Source: Vibrio methylphosphonaticus
Lineage (GTDB): Bacteria; Pseudomonadota; Gammaproteobacteria; Enterobacterales; Vibrionaceae
Direction of reading: 5' to 3'
Assembly: GCF_023634655.1 (NCBI RefSeq)
Contig: NZ_JAMKMS010000003.1
Location: 278,502-342,501 of the forward strand
Length of the DNA stretch: 64,000 nucleotides
Shown here: positions 46,508-54,768 of the stretch, piece by piece
Position numbering within the stretch: the first letter of the stretch is position 1
How the letters are laid out: every line of letters begins with the position of its first letter
Made by a program: the position numbers and the translations under genes
Notes under the pieces: model-generated
Told to the model about the DNA's origin: nothing
What the model saw: the letters and a program-made list of their open reading frames with translations, nothing else
Database searches by the model: none

Positions 46508-47155
46508 ATGTTGAATGTCGCTCTCAAATCGCTGATTTTAAGTTTACTATTTCCAGTTATGTGTATGGCTAGTGCCACCCCTGATAATACACAAGACTCA
46601 GAACAAGACGCTGGGCAAGCTCTCGTCAACCTGACGATGATGCTTGACCTCAAAGGTATTGAAGAGTCGATTGCTCAATCTAGTCAGTCAATTGATAATC
46701 TAGCGGTATCGTTAACGTTACTATCAAAAAACGAGAGCTTGAATGACGAACAACGTCAAGTACTTATAGATACCATAGAGAACATTGATGAGCTAACAGA
46801 AATATCAAAAGCCTCATTAATTGCTTTACCGGGAGCGTTAGAGCAATCACAAAATTCAATAGCAAAAAGCACAAAGAGCTTTGTTTATGACGTTCGGTTT
46901 AATGTCTTATTACTGTTGGGCGTGGTGGTGGTTGCCATTGTATTGGCGTTGATTGCCGCTTACTGGTTTATCTTACGCCCTATGCAAGGCACTATCTTGC
47001 TCGCCACAAGAAATGTATCCCAAATGGCAAGCGCGATTCAAAAAACAGCTACCGCCTTGGAAACCACCACTGAAAACCAGAAAGTGATAACAGAGCGCAT
47101 AAATAATAACGACACCGCACAAACTCAATCGTCGGACCAAACCTCTCTCAGTTGA
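46508..47155 (+). CDS. Membrane protein with coiled-coil periplasmic domain
   Basis: 215 residues. A signal peptide (hydrophobic core LILSLLFPVMCM, cleavage near MASA-T, residue 23) is followed by an acidic, Gln- and Asn-rich helical stretch (IEESIAQSSQSIDNLAVSLT) that may form a coiled coil, one membrane helix (LLLLGVVVVAIVLALIAAYW at about 132-154), and a Ser/Thr/Asn-rich tail. The family is not known to me. AGGATGAATT precedes the ATG. The 3' end overlaps the 3' end of the convergent SgrR-type gene by 31 bp of coding sequence. Confidence 0.6.
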   Translation: MLNVALKSLILSLLFPVMCMASATPDNTQDSEQDAGQALVNLTMMLDLKGIEESIAQSSQSIDNLAVSLTLLSKNESLNDEQRQVLIDTIENIDELTEISKASLIALPGALEQSQNSIAKSTKSFVYDVRFNVLLLLGVVVVAIVLALIAAYWFILRPMQGTILLATRNVSQMASAIQKTATALETTTENQKVITERINNNDTAQTQSSDQTSLS

Positions 47156-49050
47156 GGCCAACCCCATGTGGTGATTTCGACCCCCTTTATGACCCCGTGA
47201 AAGCTCAATGTTTGTCTATGATGAAACATTGGGCTGACATACCCTTCATGAATCAACGCCGAACAAATGGGCTCAAGGTGCTCAAGGTAGTCCCGAGCGG
47301 CAATGGACCCTCTTATTCTCTTTAACTGACCTCGTAACCAGTCACTCGATTGCGTGCTCAAAACTGAATCAATGACGGGATCACTGGCAAACGCAAGCAT
47401 TGCTGACACTTGTCGGTTGTCATCTAAATTTAAGTTTGTTAGCACCAGATCATAATTCCACTCTTTTCCCATCGCCTGTTGGAGAAAGTCTCGATGCGAA
47501 AGAACCGTTATCGTCGCGGTAACACTCAGCTTGGCAAGGATCGCTTGTATTGCTCGACTACAACGGATCAGTCCTGGATGATCATAAACGACGAGGGATA
47601 ACGAAGACGGAAGATCGGTATTCACTGCACAGATGCGATTGACCTGATGCCAAAACGGGAAAAAGTTATGCGCGACTTGAGCACCGAACGTGATGCTGTT
47701 GTCGACCAATGCTTGCCAAATGGCTTCCCCTTGCAAACACTCACTTAACCATTTTCGTTGTTGTAAGCTTAAGTTTCCCGATCGTTTTCGCTGATTGAAC
47801 AGCAAAAACAGGCAGCCGTCTTCAATGCGAATTTGCGACTCCGGCTTTGAAACTGAAGAAGTTAAAACACCTTTGTTTGAGTCATGCTTCAACAAATTAT
47901 TACTATGGACATCAATTAGAGGTTCTGTCGAAATGTTATTAGCACTCGCGTTGGCGCTAGTATTAGTATTCGTATTAGCATTGGTATTGGTATTGGTATT
48001 GGTATTGGTATTGGTATTAGCATTGGCAGCATCGTTAATACCACAAAGAGTATTCTTCACCTTACCGCCTAGCAATTCATGCCCACAAAACGACGATGGG
48101 TCATCCGTTCGCTTTTTTTCGAGCAGCCATATCGTCACTTCATCCGTTAATGCCCGTAGAGAAAAGTAACGTTCATTCGCTAATAGCGATACTTTCTGTT
48201 CGGTGTGTTCTTGTAGTAAAAACACGCCTGATCCAACCACTCTATTAGTGAGATTCCATGTGTCATTGAGTTGTTGTGGGGGTTGAATAGAATATTTTAG
48301 GTCACTTAGCAGCGCACAAAACCCTCGATCCGGACGGTTCAACGTTACGACTACCTTCAGACCATGATTAGCCTCAACAGATGCCACATGATCCAGTTCG
48401 TATTGATAGAAAGGCAGATTAGATAACATCAACAGCAGCTCACAAACGGCTTGAGCAGTGATCGCTTCACCGTTGTCAAACTGCAACCCTGGTCGTAAGT
48501 AAAAGCTCCAGCAACAAAATGAGTCATCACTTTGCCAATAATGTGCTAGTTCAGGCTGTAAATTACCGTCTCTATCCATCGAAACTAAACACGAATACAG
48601 CTGGCGAATAAGAAAGCGCTCGCTATTTCTTTGAGGTTTATGGGGAACAAGTCGTTCAAAACAACGATCATACGTGAGCTGTACGTTCACTCGCCCTTCT
48701 TTTAATACCGCACCCGATGTTTGTTGAAGCAAAGTGCCAAACAACACTTGGTCGCCATTTAAAAATTCAAGCGCTTTTTCATATTTACCCGCTGTCACCC
48801 AAGATTTAGCAACGTGTCTTTTTACCTCTTCAACACCGAATAGTCGTGCGAGTACAGAACGTTGATTACGACCGGCTTTTGGCAACCAATTTACCCAACC
48901 TAACTCAGTCATTTGTTTAAGTAACGTGCGTGCATGCCTAGGGCTGGTGATCATCTGCTCTGCAACATCGGCCAGCAGCACCTTACACTCCTGATTAAGC
49001 GGGTAATTTAGCAGTCTAGAGTAATAGCGATAAAGGTTTGATAATTCCAA
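47125..49050 (-). CDS. SgrR-family transcriptional regulator
   Basis: About 641 residues from a TTG at 49050 (frame open to 49068). The N-terminal ~85 residues form the SgrR winged helix: ITSPRHARTLLKQMTELGWV and LPKAGRNQRSVLARLFGVEE. The long remainder is a solute-binding-protein-like sensor: LVSMDRDGNLQPELAHYWQS, SFYLRPGLQFDNGEAITAQ. In E. coli SgrR senses sugar-phosphate stress and turns on the small RNA SgrS, encoded divergently. Here a 44-codon ORF occupies that place. Residues ~341-372 are an Asn-Thr/Asn-Ala tract coded by a hexanucleotide repeat, inside a loop of the sensor. The 3' end overlaps the convergent gene. Confidence 0.8.
   Translation of the reverse strand: MELSNLYRYYSRLLNYPLNQECKVLLADVAEQMITSPRHARTLLKQMTELGWVNWLPKAGRNQRSVLARLFGVEEVKRHVAKSWVTAGKYEKALEFLNGDQVLFGTLLQQTSGAVLKEGRVNVQLTYDRCFERLVPHKPQRNSERFLIRQLYSCLVSMDRDGNLQPELAHYWQSDDSFCCWSFYLRPGLQFDNGEAITAQAVCELLLMLSNLPFYQYELDHVASVEANHGLKVVVTLNRPDRGFCALLSDLKYSIQPPQQLNDTWNLTNRVVGSGVFLLQEHTEQKVSLLANERYFSLRALTDEVTIWLLEKKRTDDPSSFCGHELLGGKVKNTLCGINDAANANTNTNTNTNTNTNANTNTNTSANASANNISTEPLIDVHSNNLLKHDSNKGVLTSSVSKPESQIRIEDGCLFLLFNQRKRSGNLSLQQRKWLSECLQGEAIWQALVDNSITFGAQVAHNFFPFWHQVNRICAVNTDLPSSLSLVVYDHPGLIRCSRAIQAILAKLSVTATITVLSHRDFLQQAMGKEWNYDLVLTNLNLDDNRQVSAMLAFASDPVIDSVLSTQSSDWLRGQLKRIRGSIAARDYLEHLEPICSALIHEGYVSPMFHHRQTLSFHGVIKGVEITTWGWPQLREVWSDD
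47935..48030 (-). repeat. Hexanucleotide repeat coding Asn-Thr tract
   Basis: On the plus strand ATTGGT repeats perfectly from about 47980 to 48018 and in decayed form over the rest. It encodes alternating Asn with Thr, Ala or Ser. Length changes in units of 6 bp keep the frame. Confidence 0.9.
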
Positions 49051-49299
49051 GATACCTACCGACAACAAGCAAAGTTAATTCCTTATTTTAACCTATATGG
49101 CCAAAAGTTTAAATTTCTTGCTAAAAATGGCAATAACCGGAACACATTCTAAGAAATCCTATCTGTTTTATTATTCCCTATAAATAAGATAATAGCGGCA
49201 TAGAAACAAAGACGTGTAGAGACATGGAAGTATTGAAAGATGGAAATATAGGCGTCAGCGTTAACACATTGGCCCCATTAACAACGAGGTAGATTCTCC

Positions 49300-49434
49300 A
49301 TGAACAATTCAACGAAACACAATGATAACGGTCATCGTCCTATGGCTAAGTATTACTTAAGCCAATTCACTGCCGATAAAAGTAAGCTTCACCGCTTTGC
49401 TTTGACGTTACTCATTGGTCTTTGTCAGCTCTAA
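49300..49434 (+). CDS. 44-residue protein divergent from the SgrR-type gene; SgrT-like candidate
   Basis: A short ORF with a good GAGG ribosome site before the ATG at 49300. The C-terminal stretch MAKYYLSQFTADKSKLHRF, followed by LLIGLCQL, resembles the N-terminal part of the enteric small protein SgrT (recalled as MRQFYQHYFTATAKL), which blocks the glucose transporter. The shared features are the aromatic pair and the FTA triplet after the start. The position, divergent from an SgrR-family regulator, is the same as in E. coli. The match is weak and rests on memory, so this is a hypothesis. The ORF could simply be a small conserved Vibrio protein of other function. Confidence 0.5.
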   Translation: MNNSTKHNDNGHRPMAKYYLSQFTADKSKLHRFALTLLIGLCQL

Positions 49435-49521
49435 GTGCTTATTTTGAATTGCGGTGGCTTCATCATCTCGGTTTATGCTCCAACCCCCAACAAATCATTA
49501 TGTTGTTGTCACCGCCCCACG

Positions 49522-50181
49522 CTACCATCGAATATAGATGGGCGTGCCGATTTTGACCAAAGTGATCAGTTCATCCATCTCTGTATTGGTAATGGCAATG
49601 CAACCGTTGGTCCAGTCAAAACTTTGGATGAACTTAACCGGTTTAGTGTAACCGTTCTTGAGTCCATGAATTTTTATGTTACCACCAGCACTAACACCCA
49701 ACTCTTCAGCACGGCGACGATCGCGTAAGTTTGGATAACTGATGTGCATTGAACGATAAAATGCGGAATCATCCATCACAAAGTCCAGATAGTACTTTCC
49801 TTCTGGTGTGCGATTATCCCCTTCTTGAACTTTATGCCCTCGAGGGCTGGGTCCAAGTGAAATTCGATATTCTTTTACGACACTTTCACCCGACATTAAA
49901 AACATTCTTCGTATCGATTTTTTCACTTCGACACGGTCAATAACCGCGACACGGTCGTTATTCGTTTTTGAATCAGTATCGACAGGTAAGGCTGGGCTCA
50001 CGCCTTTATTGGTTTGAATACCATTGGGAGCCGCAGCAGGTTGCAGCTTCTGTGGCGACGTATCAATAGACTCTGCGTTTGCTGGGTGCACGATTGCCCC
50101 GCTCTCTGTGCGTAGCTCAAATGCCTGTGCTGCCCACGTCACTGTAATGGCGAATACAACGACCACGAATCTCATTAACAT
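49522..50181 (-). CDS. YkuD-type L,D-transpeptidase
   Basis: 219 residues. A signal peptide (core VVVVFAITVTWAAQA, cleavage near residue 20) places it in the periplasm. The YkuD domain starts near residue 90. The catalytic motif is HGLKNG with His172, then DWTNGCIAITNTEMDEL with the nucleophile Cys194. It resembles E. coli YafK-type enzymes that act on peptidoglycan, forming or cutting crosslinks or attachments. The proline- and threonine-rich stretch at 45-75 is a linker. GGGGAAGTAG supports the start. Confidence 0.85.
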   Translation of the reverse strand: MLMRFVVVVFAITVTWAAQAFELRTESGAIVHPANAESIDTSPQKLQPAAAPNGIQTNKGVSPALPVDTDSKTNNDRVAVIDRVEVKKSIRRMFLMSGESVVKEYRISLGPSPRGHKVQEGDNRTPEGKYYLDFVMDDSAFYRSMHISYPNLRDRRRAEELGVSAGGNIKIHGLKNGYTKPVKFIQSFDWTNGCIAITNTEMDELITLVKIGTPIYIRW

Positions 50182-50283
50182 CTACTTCCCCAATTTTATT
50201 CGCCCGGAGTTTATACCGACTCGAACCATATTCCAAGACACAGTCGCCTACTAAAAGTATAGGTTAGGGTACAACAACCTTAT

Positions 50284-50301
50284 TGTTGCAATATAGCAAC
50301 A
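50284..50301. promoter_or_regulatory. Operator-like palindrome upstream of the SDR gene
   Basis: TGTTGC and GCAACA flank AATATA. The symmetric 18 bp lie 104 bases before the SDR start, between it and the divergent transpeptidase gene. Confidence 0.35.
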
Positions 50302-50404
50302 CAGATTACTTAAAATGCGCATATATCAACAATGTTTTTTAATCTACACTGTATTGGTCGTTAAAAAGAGGGTGTGACCTCTTAACTATTGAAGGTTCTA
50401 TAAG

Positions 50405-51124
50405 ATGAAAAAATTGGTCGTTATCACAGGTGCAAGTTCTGGTATTGGTGAAGCTATCGCTCGTCGCTTGAGTGCTGCCGGACACCCTCTGTTGTTACTT
50501 GCGCGTCGCGTCGAGAAGTTAGAGCAACTGGGTTTACCTAATACGCTTTGCGAGAAAGTAGACATCACCGATAAGGTGACCTTTGAAAATGCTATCAAAA
50601 AAGCTGAGGCGCTATTTGGGCCTGCAGATGCACTAGTCAACAACGCTGGGATGATGTTGCTTGGCCAAATTGATACTCAAGACGCGGGTGAATGGAAATC
50701 TATGTTCGATGTCAACGTGATTGGTCTTCTCAATGGTATGCAAGCCGTTCTTGCACCAATGAAAGCACGCAATTCAGGCACAATCATTAACATTAGTTCA
50801 ATCGCTGGCCGTAAAACATTTGGTAACCATGCTGCGTACTGTGGGACTAAGTTCGCTGTGCATGCGATTTCAGAAAATGTACGTGAAGAAGTCGCTGAAT
50901 CCGATGTCCGTGTCGTTACCATTGCGCCTGGTGCTGTGGAAACTGAGTTGTTATCTCACACGACATCGCAAGACATCAAAGACGGTTACGACCAATGGAA
51001 AGAAGTCATGGGCGGGGTATTAGCGGCGGATGACGTAGCAAGAGCCGTTGAGTTCGCTTACTCACAACCTCAAAACGTCTGTATTCGTGAAATTGTACTA
51101 GCTCCTACTCGCCAGCAGCCGTAA
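50405..51124 (+). CDS. Short-chain dehydrogenase/reductase
   Basis: 239 residues of the classical SDR type. The NAD(P)-binding TGASSGIG is at 8-15, the NNAG motif at 79-82, and the catalytic Ser132, Tyr145 and Lys149 appear in ISSIAG and YCGTK. The arginine pair after the first strand (LLARRVEKL) suggests NADPH. Close relatives oxidise or reduce hydroxy acids, ketones or serine-like compounds; the substrate is not evident. The gene is monocistronic and converges on the double-cupin gene over a hairpin. Confidence 0.85.
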   Translation: MKKLVVITGASSGIGEAIARRLSAAGHPLLLLARRVEKLEQLGLPNTLCEKVDITDKVTFENAIKKAEALFGPADALVNNAGMMLLGQIDTQDAGEWKSMFDVNVIGLLNGMQAVLAPMKARNSGTIINISSIAGRKTFGNHAAYCGTKFAVHAISENVREEVAESDVRVVTIAPGAVETELLSHTTSQDIKDGYDQWKEVMGGVLAADDVARAVEFAYSQPQNVCIREIVLAPTRQQP

Positions 51125-51175
51125 TCCTTACACTAGAAAGGAACTAGCTCGCAATCCGTTGTATGCTGAAGCATG

Positions 51176-51206
51176 AGCAATAGGCAACAAGTCGTCGCCT
51201 ATTGCT
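51176..51206. terminator. Hairpin between converging genes
   Basis: AGCAATAGGC and GCCTATTGCT with an 11-base loop. It overlaps the last codons of the minus-strand cupin gene and has no long T-run, so a partial terminator is likely. Confidence 0.5.
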
Positions 51207-51855
51207 GTTCAGGTAAGTGCCCAGACTTAAACCACAGCGTTGTCGCACCGCTTACATACGGTTCATGATGACTTGCATGCGGACTGCGGGTCCAGGTTCC
51301 TGCAGGATAGGAGCCTAACTCGTCTTTAAGTTCTCCTTCTAGAACAAAAATCTCTTCGCCCCCATAGTGACCATGCGAATGATAGCTGTCGGCGTCTGTC
51401 CAACGAATGAGCGCAACTTGCTCGTTACCATGTTGATGTAACACCATCACCTCAAGTTTTTCCCCACATTTCTCCCAGGTTGACTGCGTAGTATCAATGC
51501 GTACAAACTGGGTATCATCTTTAGCAAATTGGTTGAGTTTCACTAAAATAATACAGCCTTGCTCACTAAAAGGCGTATGGTGACTACCTGGTGGGTTCCT
51601 TAGATACGTTCCCGCCCCATAATTACCTGTTTCATCAGAAAATACGCCTTCTAAGACTAGAATTTCTTCGCCTAATGGATGAGCATGTTGACTAAAACTA
51701 GCGCCGGGCAAATATTCGACAATACTGGTGACATGACCTGACTCCCGGGCTTCTCTCTCCAATGGCTTACGTCGTACACCGCTGGCGGGCGACTCAACCC
51801 ATGTTTGTGATGCTGTGTCGATCACAACACGCTTACTAAAATCCATATTCAACAT
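51199..51855 (-). CDS. Tandem-cupin (ChrR-type) protein
   Basis: 218 residues made of two related cupin domains. The first carries FSQHAHPLGEEILVLEGVF and the second YHSHGHYGGEEIFVLEGEL, each with the two-histidine-glutamate metal set and a third histidine in PPGSHHTP or SPHASHHEP. This is the pattern of the ChrR-like cupins, some of which bind zinc and control extracytoplasmic sigma factors, while others are enzymes. No sigma factor gene is adjacent, so an enzymatic or stand-alone role is likelier. GGAAAG before the ATG at 51855 supports the start. A seven-copy tandem repeat begins 15 bases upstream. Confidence 0.8.
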   Translation of the reverse strand: MLNMDFSKRVVIDTASQTWVESPASGVRRKPLEREARESGHVTSIVEYLPGASFSQHAHPLGEEILVLEGVFSDETGNYGAGTYLRNPPGSHHTPFSEQGCIILVKLNQFAKDDTQFVRIDTTQSTWEKCGEKLEVMVLHQHGNEQVALIRWTDADSYHSHGHYGGEEIFVLEGELKDELGSYPAGTWTRSPHASHHEPYVSGATTLWFKSGHLPEQQ

Positions 51856-51869
51856 TTCGACGACTTTCC

Positions 51870-51981
51870 ATTGTTGATACTAAACATTATTGACACTAAG
51901 TATTGTTGATACCAACTATTATTGATACTAAGTGCTGTTGATACTAAATATTATTGATACTAAGTATGCTTGAGACTAACC
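51870..51981. repeat. 16-bp tandem repeat, seven copies, in the promoter region of the cupin gene
   Basis: Seven head-to-tail units: ATTGTTGATACTAAAC, ATTATTGACACTAAGT, ATTGTTGATACCAACT, ATTATTGATACTAAGT, GCTGTTGATACTAAAT, ATTATTGATACTAAGT and ATGCTTGAGACTAACC. Odd and even units alternate, so a 32-bp unit probably doubled. The core TTGATACTAA recurs. Confidence 0.9.
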
Positions 51982-52019
51982 GTCATCATTAGCATTGGAT
52001 AAGAGGCGCTAATGATGAC
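51982..52019. other. 12-bp hairpin bordering the repeat array
   Basis: GTCATCATTAGC (51982-51993) pairs with GCTAATGATGAC (52008-52019) across a 14-base loop, directly next to the last repeat unit. The following 52020-52335 are AT-rich with no ORF seen and hold the promoter of the TauE-like gene. Confidence 0.55.
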
Positions 52020-52335
52020 AATTACCGCCAAATTATAACAAATAACTCACAAAATTCTTACCCCAACGTTAAGTTAGGCTGTTGAAAGCTTAACCCTTCT
52101 TTCTATACATACACCGAATCAACGACAAATAACTCTAAAGCCTCTATCTATATTCCAAAAATAAAAACTCTAAAATTCAATACGTTAAAATCAATAGTGT
52201 ATTGCCAAAACCGTCCATGCCCGTCTGAGGTTTCAATAATAATTAAGAGGCAGCCGACAATAATCGATACAGTCTACAAGATATCCTATACACTGCATCT
52301 TCCTGTTTGTTAATTACCTTCATGTAGGCACCTCT

Positions 52336-53064
52336 ATGTTCAGCGACTGGTTCAGTCAACCTGCACTTATTGCTATGTTACTGATCTTTATTGGATCATT
52401 TGTGCAGACTTCTATCGGATTTGGTTTAGCTATTGTTGCCGCCCCTTTGCTGTTTCAAGTCTCGCCCGATTATGTACCCGCACCAATTTGCTTGGTCGCA
52501 TTATTTATCTCCATTCTAAACGCTGCTAAGCATCGCAGTAGTATTGCGCTTGGCGGACTAAAAATGGCATTGATCGGCCGAGTACCTGGGTCACTAGCAG
52601 GCGCACTCTTACTAATCTACGTTTCAACGCAAGTCTTATCTTTATGGCTGGGAGTGCTTGTCGTTATCGCTGTTGTGATAAGCCTATTACCATTTCGAAT
52701 TGAGCCAACACCGACCAAAATGGGGATCGCAGGTTTCTTCTCTGGCTTTTTTGGTACCAGCTCTGGTATTGGTGGCCCACCGATGGCTCTGCTGCTTCAA
52801 CATCAGGAAGCCAACCAATTACGTGGTAATTTGTCCGCGTTTTTCGTCTTTAGCTCCGTCATTTCACTACTGGTACAAGCGCCAATTGGTTTTTTAACCC
52901 CCCATCACTTGCTTATCACCATCCCACTGATTCCCGCATCATGGTTTGGCTATAAGCTCGCTCTATTAACGACACACTCTTTGCCAAAAGAAAAAATTAG
53001 AATTGGTGCATTATTATTGTGTTCAGCCAGTGGGATAAGCGCTATTTATCAAGGACTATCCTGA
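52336..53064 (+). CDS. TauE/SafE-family membrane exporter
   Basis: 242 residues with about seven to eight hydrophobic segments. FVQTSIGFGLAIVAAPLLF and the repeat-like FFGTSSGIGGPPMALLLQHQ are the two conserved blocks of the TauE/SafE family, which exports sulfite, sulfonates or other small anions. The substrate is not evident and no sulfur-metabolism gene is adjacent. An AGG precedes the ATG by eight bases. A strong terminator follows. Confidence 0.8.
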   Translation: MFSDWFSQPALIAMLLIFIGSFVQTSIGFGLAIVAAPLLFQVSPDYVPAPICLVALFISILNAAKHRSSIALGGLKMALIGRVPGSLAGALLLIYVSTQVLSLWLGVLVVIAVVISLLPFRIEPTPTKMGIAGFFSGFFGTSSGIGGPPMALLLQHQEANQLRGNLSAFFVFSSVISLLVQAPIGFLTPHHLLITIPLIPASWFGYKLALLTTHSLPKEKIRIGALLLCSASGISAIYQGLS

Positions 53065-53108
53065 TAGAGGATAGTTAATATAACAAGTAACTATACAACA
53101 CCTAAATT

Positions 53109-53139
53109 AAATAGAGCCAGCGTATAGCTGGCTCTATTT
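53109..53139 (+). terminator. Rho-independent terminator
   Basis: Arms AAATAGAGCCAGC and GCTGGCTCTATTT with a 5-base loop, between converging genes. Confidence 0.85.
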
Positions 53140-53178
53140 GTTATCGACTTATATAAATTTCAAATAATTAAATAAAAT

Positions 53179-53334
53179 CTATAGTTTTTTCATATCTTTG
53201 GGGCATGATTGAAGATGTGTTGTCACAACATGACCATCGCCAGTAAGACAAATAGTACCAGGCGCCCCTCCCTCTTCTGCCATGCTACTAAATGACAACA
53301 CTAAAAACCCGAACAAAACCATTATGTGTTTCAT
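53179..53334 (-). CDS. Small secreted peptide with two cysteines (51 residues)
   Basis: A clear signal peptide (MKHIMVLFGFLVLSFSSMA, cleavage near residue 19) precedes a mature peptide of about 32 residues beginning EEGGAPGTICLTGDGH and ending with DMKKL. It has two cysteines (29 and 44), so one disulfide is possible. AAGGAAGGAAATGGCTT before the ATG is a strong ribosome site. The gene converges on the TauE-like gene over the shared hairpin. I know no family; it could be a small periplasmic or outer-membrane-associated factor. Confidence 0.65.
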   Translation of the reverse strand: MKHIMVLFGFLVLSFSSMAEEGGAPGTICLTGDGHVVTTHLQSCPKDMKKL

Positions 53335-53586
53335 AAGCCATTTCCTTCCTTTGATTTATAATAAATAGGTAGCTGAATTATAACTACATAAAAAGTGTAG
53401 GATATTAATTATCCATTTCAAAAATTGTTAGTTATTCTCAGTAAATTACGGAGCTAATATCACACTTCATATATATCACTCTAATTAAAATATTACTAAA
53501 GCGAATAATAACTGACGTAGAAATAACATTTGCAAATGAATATCCCTATATGCTATTCATTCACTTAACGAATAGGGGGCGTTAAT

Positions 53587-54684
53587 ATGCGTATAAAACT
53601 GGGGCTTATAGGTATCGTAGCAAGTGTTTGTATGGTCACTGGTGCGACAGCCGTTCACTTTGACTCACTCACGTCTCCCAAATCGTTTGATACTTATGCT
53701 CAGATCATCAAACAAACCTATGAAGCCGAACTTTTCACCCTTTCTGTGTATAAGCAAGGTCATTATGGGTTGAGAATGTATCGTCAAACTCAAGACTCCA
53801 AATACTCTGTTGTGGTTTGGAATGATATGGCAAACGTCGTCAGCCGGCTTAATACACTATCGAAGTATGTAAAAACTCGCCAAGAGATTCGAGACTATTC
53901 AAACGACCGCCTAAACGATTACAAAAAAGGCAAAGACGAGCGTAGCCAACGTCGTTACGCCGCCACTAAGTCAGACCCTGAGTACTTCTACATGGGGTTA
54001 GATTTATTGCGTTATATGGCCAGATTAAATGAGTATGGGCTACAGCATAAAGACGATAAAACGCTTCGCGCCCGCCTTAAGCGCTATGATTTCCAATCGA
54101 CTCTCACCAATCCCACCATGATAAAAGCGTGGGCGGCACAACTCGCTAACCAAGCCTATTGGCTTAAGCAAATTGGTGAGCAAGACTATACGCAATCCTT
54201 CATACAAGCCTTCCAAGAGACGTATCCAGAAGGTGAGGACTATCGCCTCAACGAGCAGCAATTTGCCAACAAGCTGTATGGTATGACTCATATTATTTTG
54301 GCAGACTCAGAGTATTACCAACGTACTGTCAACGAAAGCGATCATCAGTGGATATTCGATTACTTTAGAAAAAATATCGACGATATCATCGCACATACCA
54401 AAGAAGATGTGATTGCAGAGGTAGGGATCACCTTCTTGCTCGCAGGACTTGACGATGATCCGGTGGTAGATAAAACTCGACAAGCTATTATCAAAGCAAT
54501 AAATAAAGAAAAAGGTATGATTCCTTCAGCGTCTGGGGACTTTGACTTTGCTTACGGTGAGCACCGTAATGTGCTTGCCATCATGTTGCTCAGTTGGCAA
54601 GCACCTAAATCAGGCCCTAATCTACATCTAACGCCAAAAATATTTTCCAAACTACCCTATGGTGCGGTCAAGAAACCACTATAA
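53587..54684 (+). CDS. DUF3541 exported protein
   Basis: 365 residues. An N-terminal hydrophobic segment (IKLGLIGIVASVCMVTGATA) is a signal peptide or anchor. The rest is helical and rich in aromatic and charged residues, with ADSEYYQRTVNESDHQWIFD and ASGDFDFAYGEHRNVLAIML, a pattern I associate with DUF3541 of gammaproteobacteria. The GEHRNVLAIML block sits where glycan-handling alpha/alpha-barrel enzymes have conserved residues, but no activity is known. The gene is single, with GAATAGGGGGCGTTAAT before the ATG and a perfect hairpin at the stop. Confidence 0.6.
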   Translation: MRIKLGLIGIVASVCMVTGATAVHFDSLTSPKSFDTYAQIIKQTYEAELFTLSVYKQGHYGLRMYRQTQDSKYSVVVWNDMANVVSRLNTLSKYVKTRQEIRDYSNDRLNDYKKGKDERSQRRYAATKSDPEYFYMGLDLLRYMARLNEYGLQHKDDKTLRARLKRYDFQSTLTNPTMIKAWAAQLANQAYWLKQIGEQDYTQSFIQAFQETYPEGEDYRLNEQQFANKLYGMTHIILADSEYYQRTVNESDHQWIFDYFRKNIDDIIAHTKEDVIAEVGITFLLAGLDDDPVVDKTRQAIIKAINKEKGMIPSASGDFDFAYGEHRNVLAIMLLSWQAPKSGPNLHLTPKIFSKLPYGAVKKPL

Positions 54685-54719
54685 CGACAATGCCCCTTAA
54701 GATAAGGGGCATTGTCGTT
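54683..54719. terminator. Rho-independent terminator overlapping the stop codon
   Basis: A 16-bp perfect stem (54683-54698 with 54704-54719) starting AACGACAATGCCCCTT. The TAA of DUF3541 overlaps its first arm. Confidence 0.85.
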
Positions 54720-54768
54720 TCACTTCAAACCATTATTCTACATCGACCGCGATCAAACGTACTCACTG

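Noticed and set aside
47795..48169. 124-residue ORF on the plus strand opposite the SgrR-type gene
   Set aside because: It arises from reading the hexanucleotide tract on the other strand (a run of Leu-Val), an artefact of the repeat.
49435..49728. 97-residue plus-strand ORF over the transpeptidase
   Set aside because: It lies mostly antisense to the well-supported YkuD gene and has no ribosome site.
51870..51981. CRISPR array
   Set aside because: Units are 16 bp, contiguous without spacers and imperfect; no cas gene in the window.
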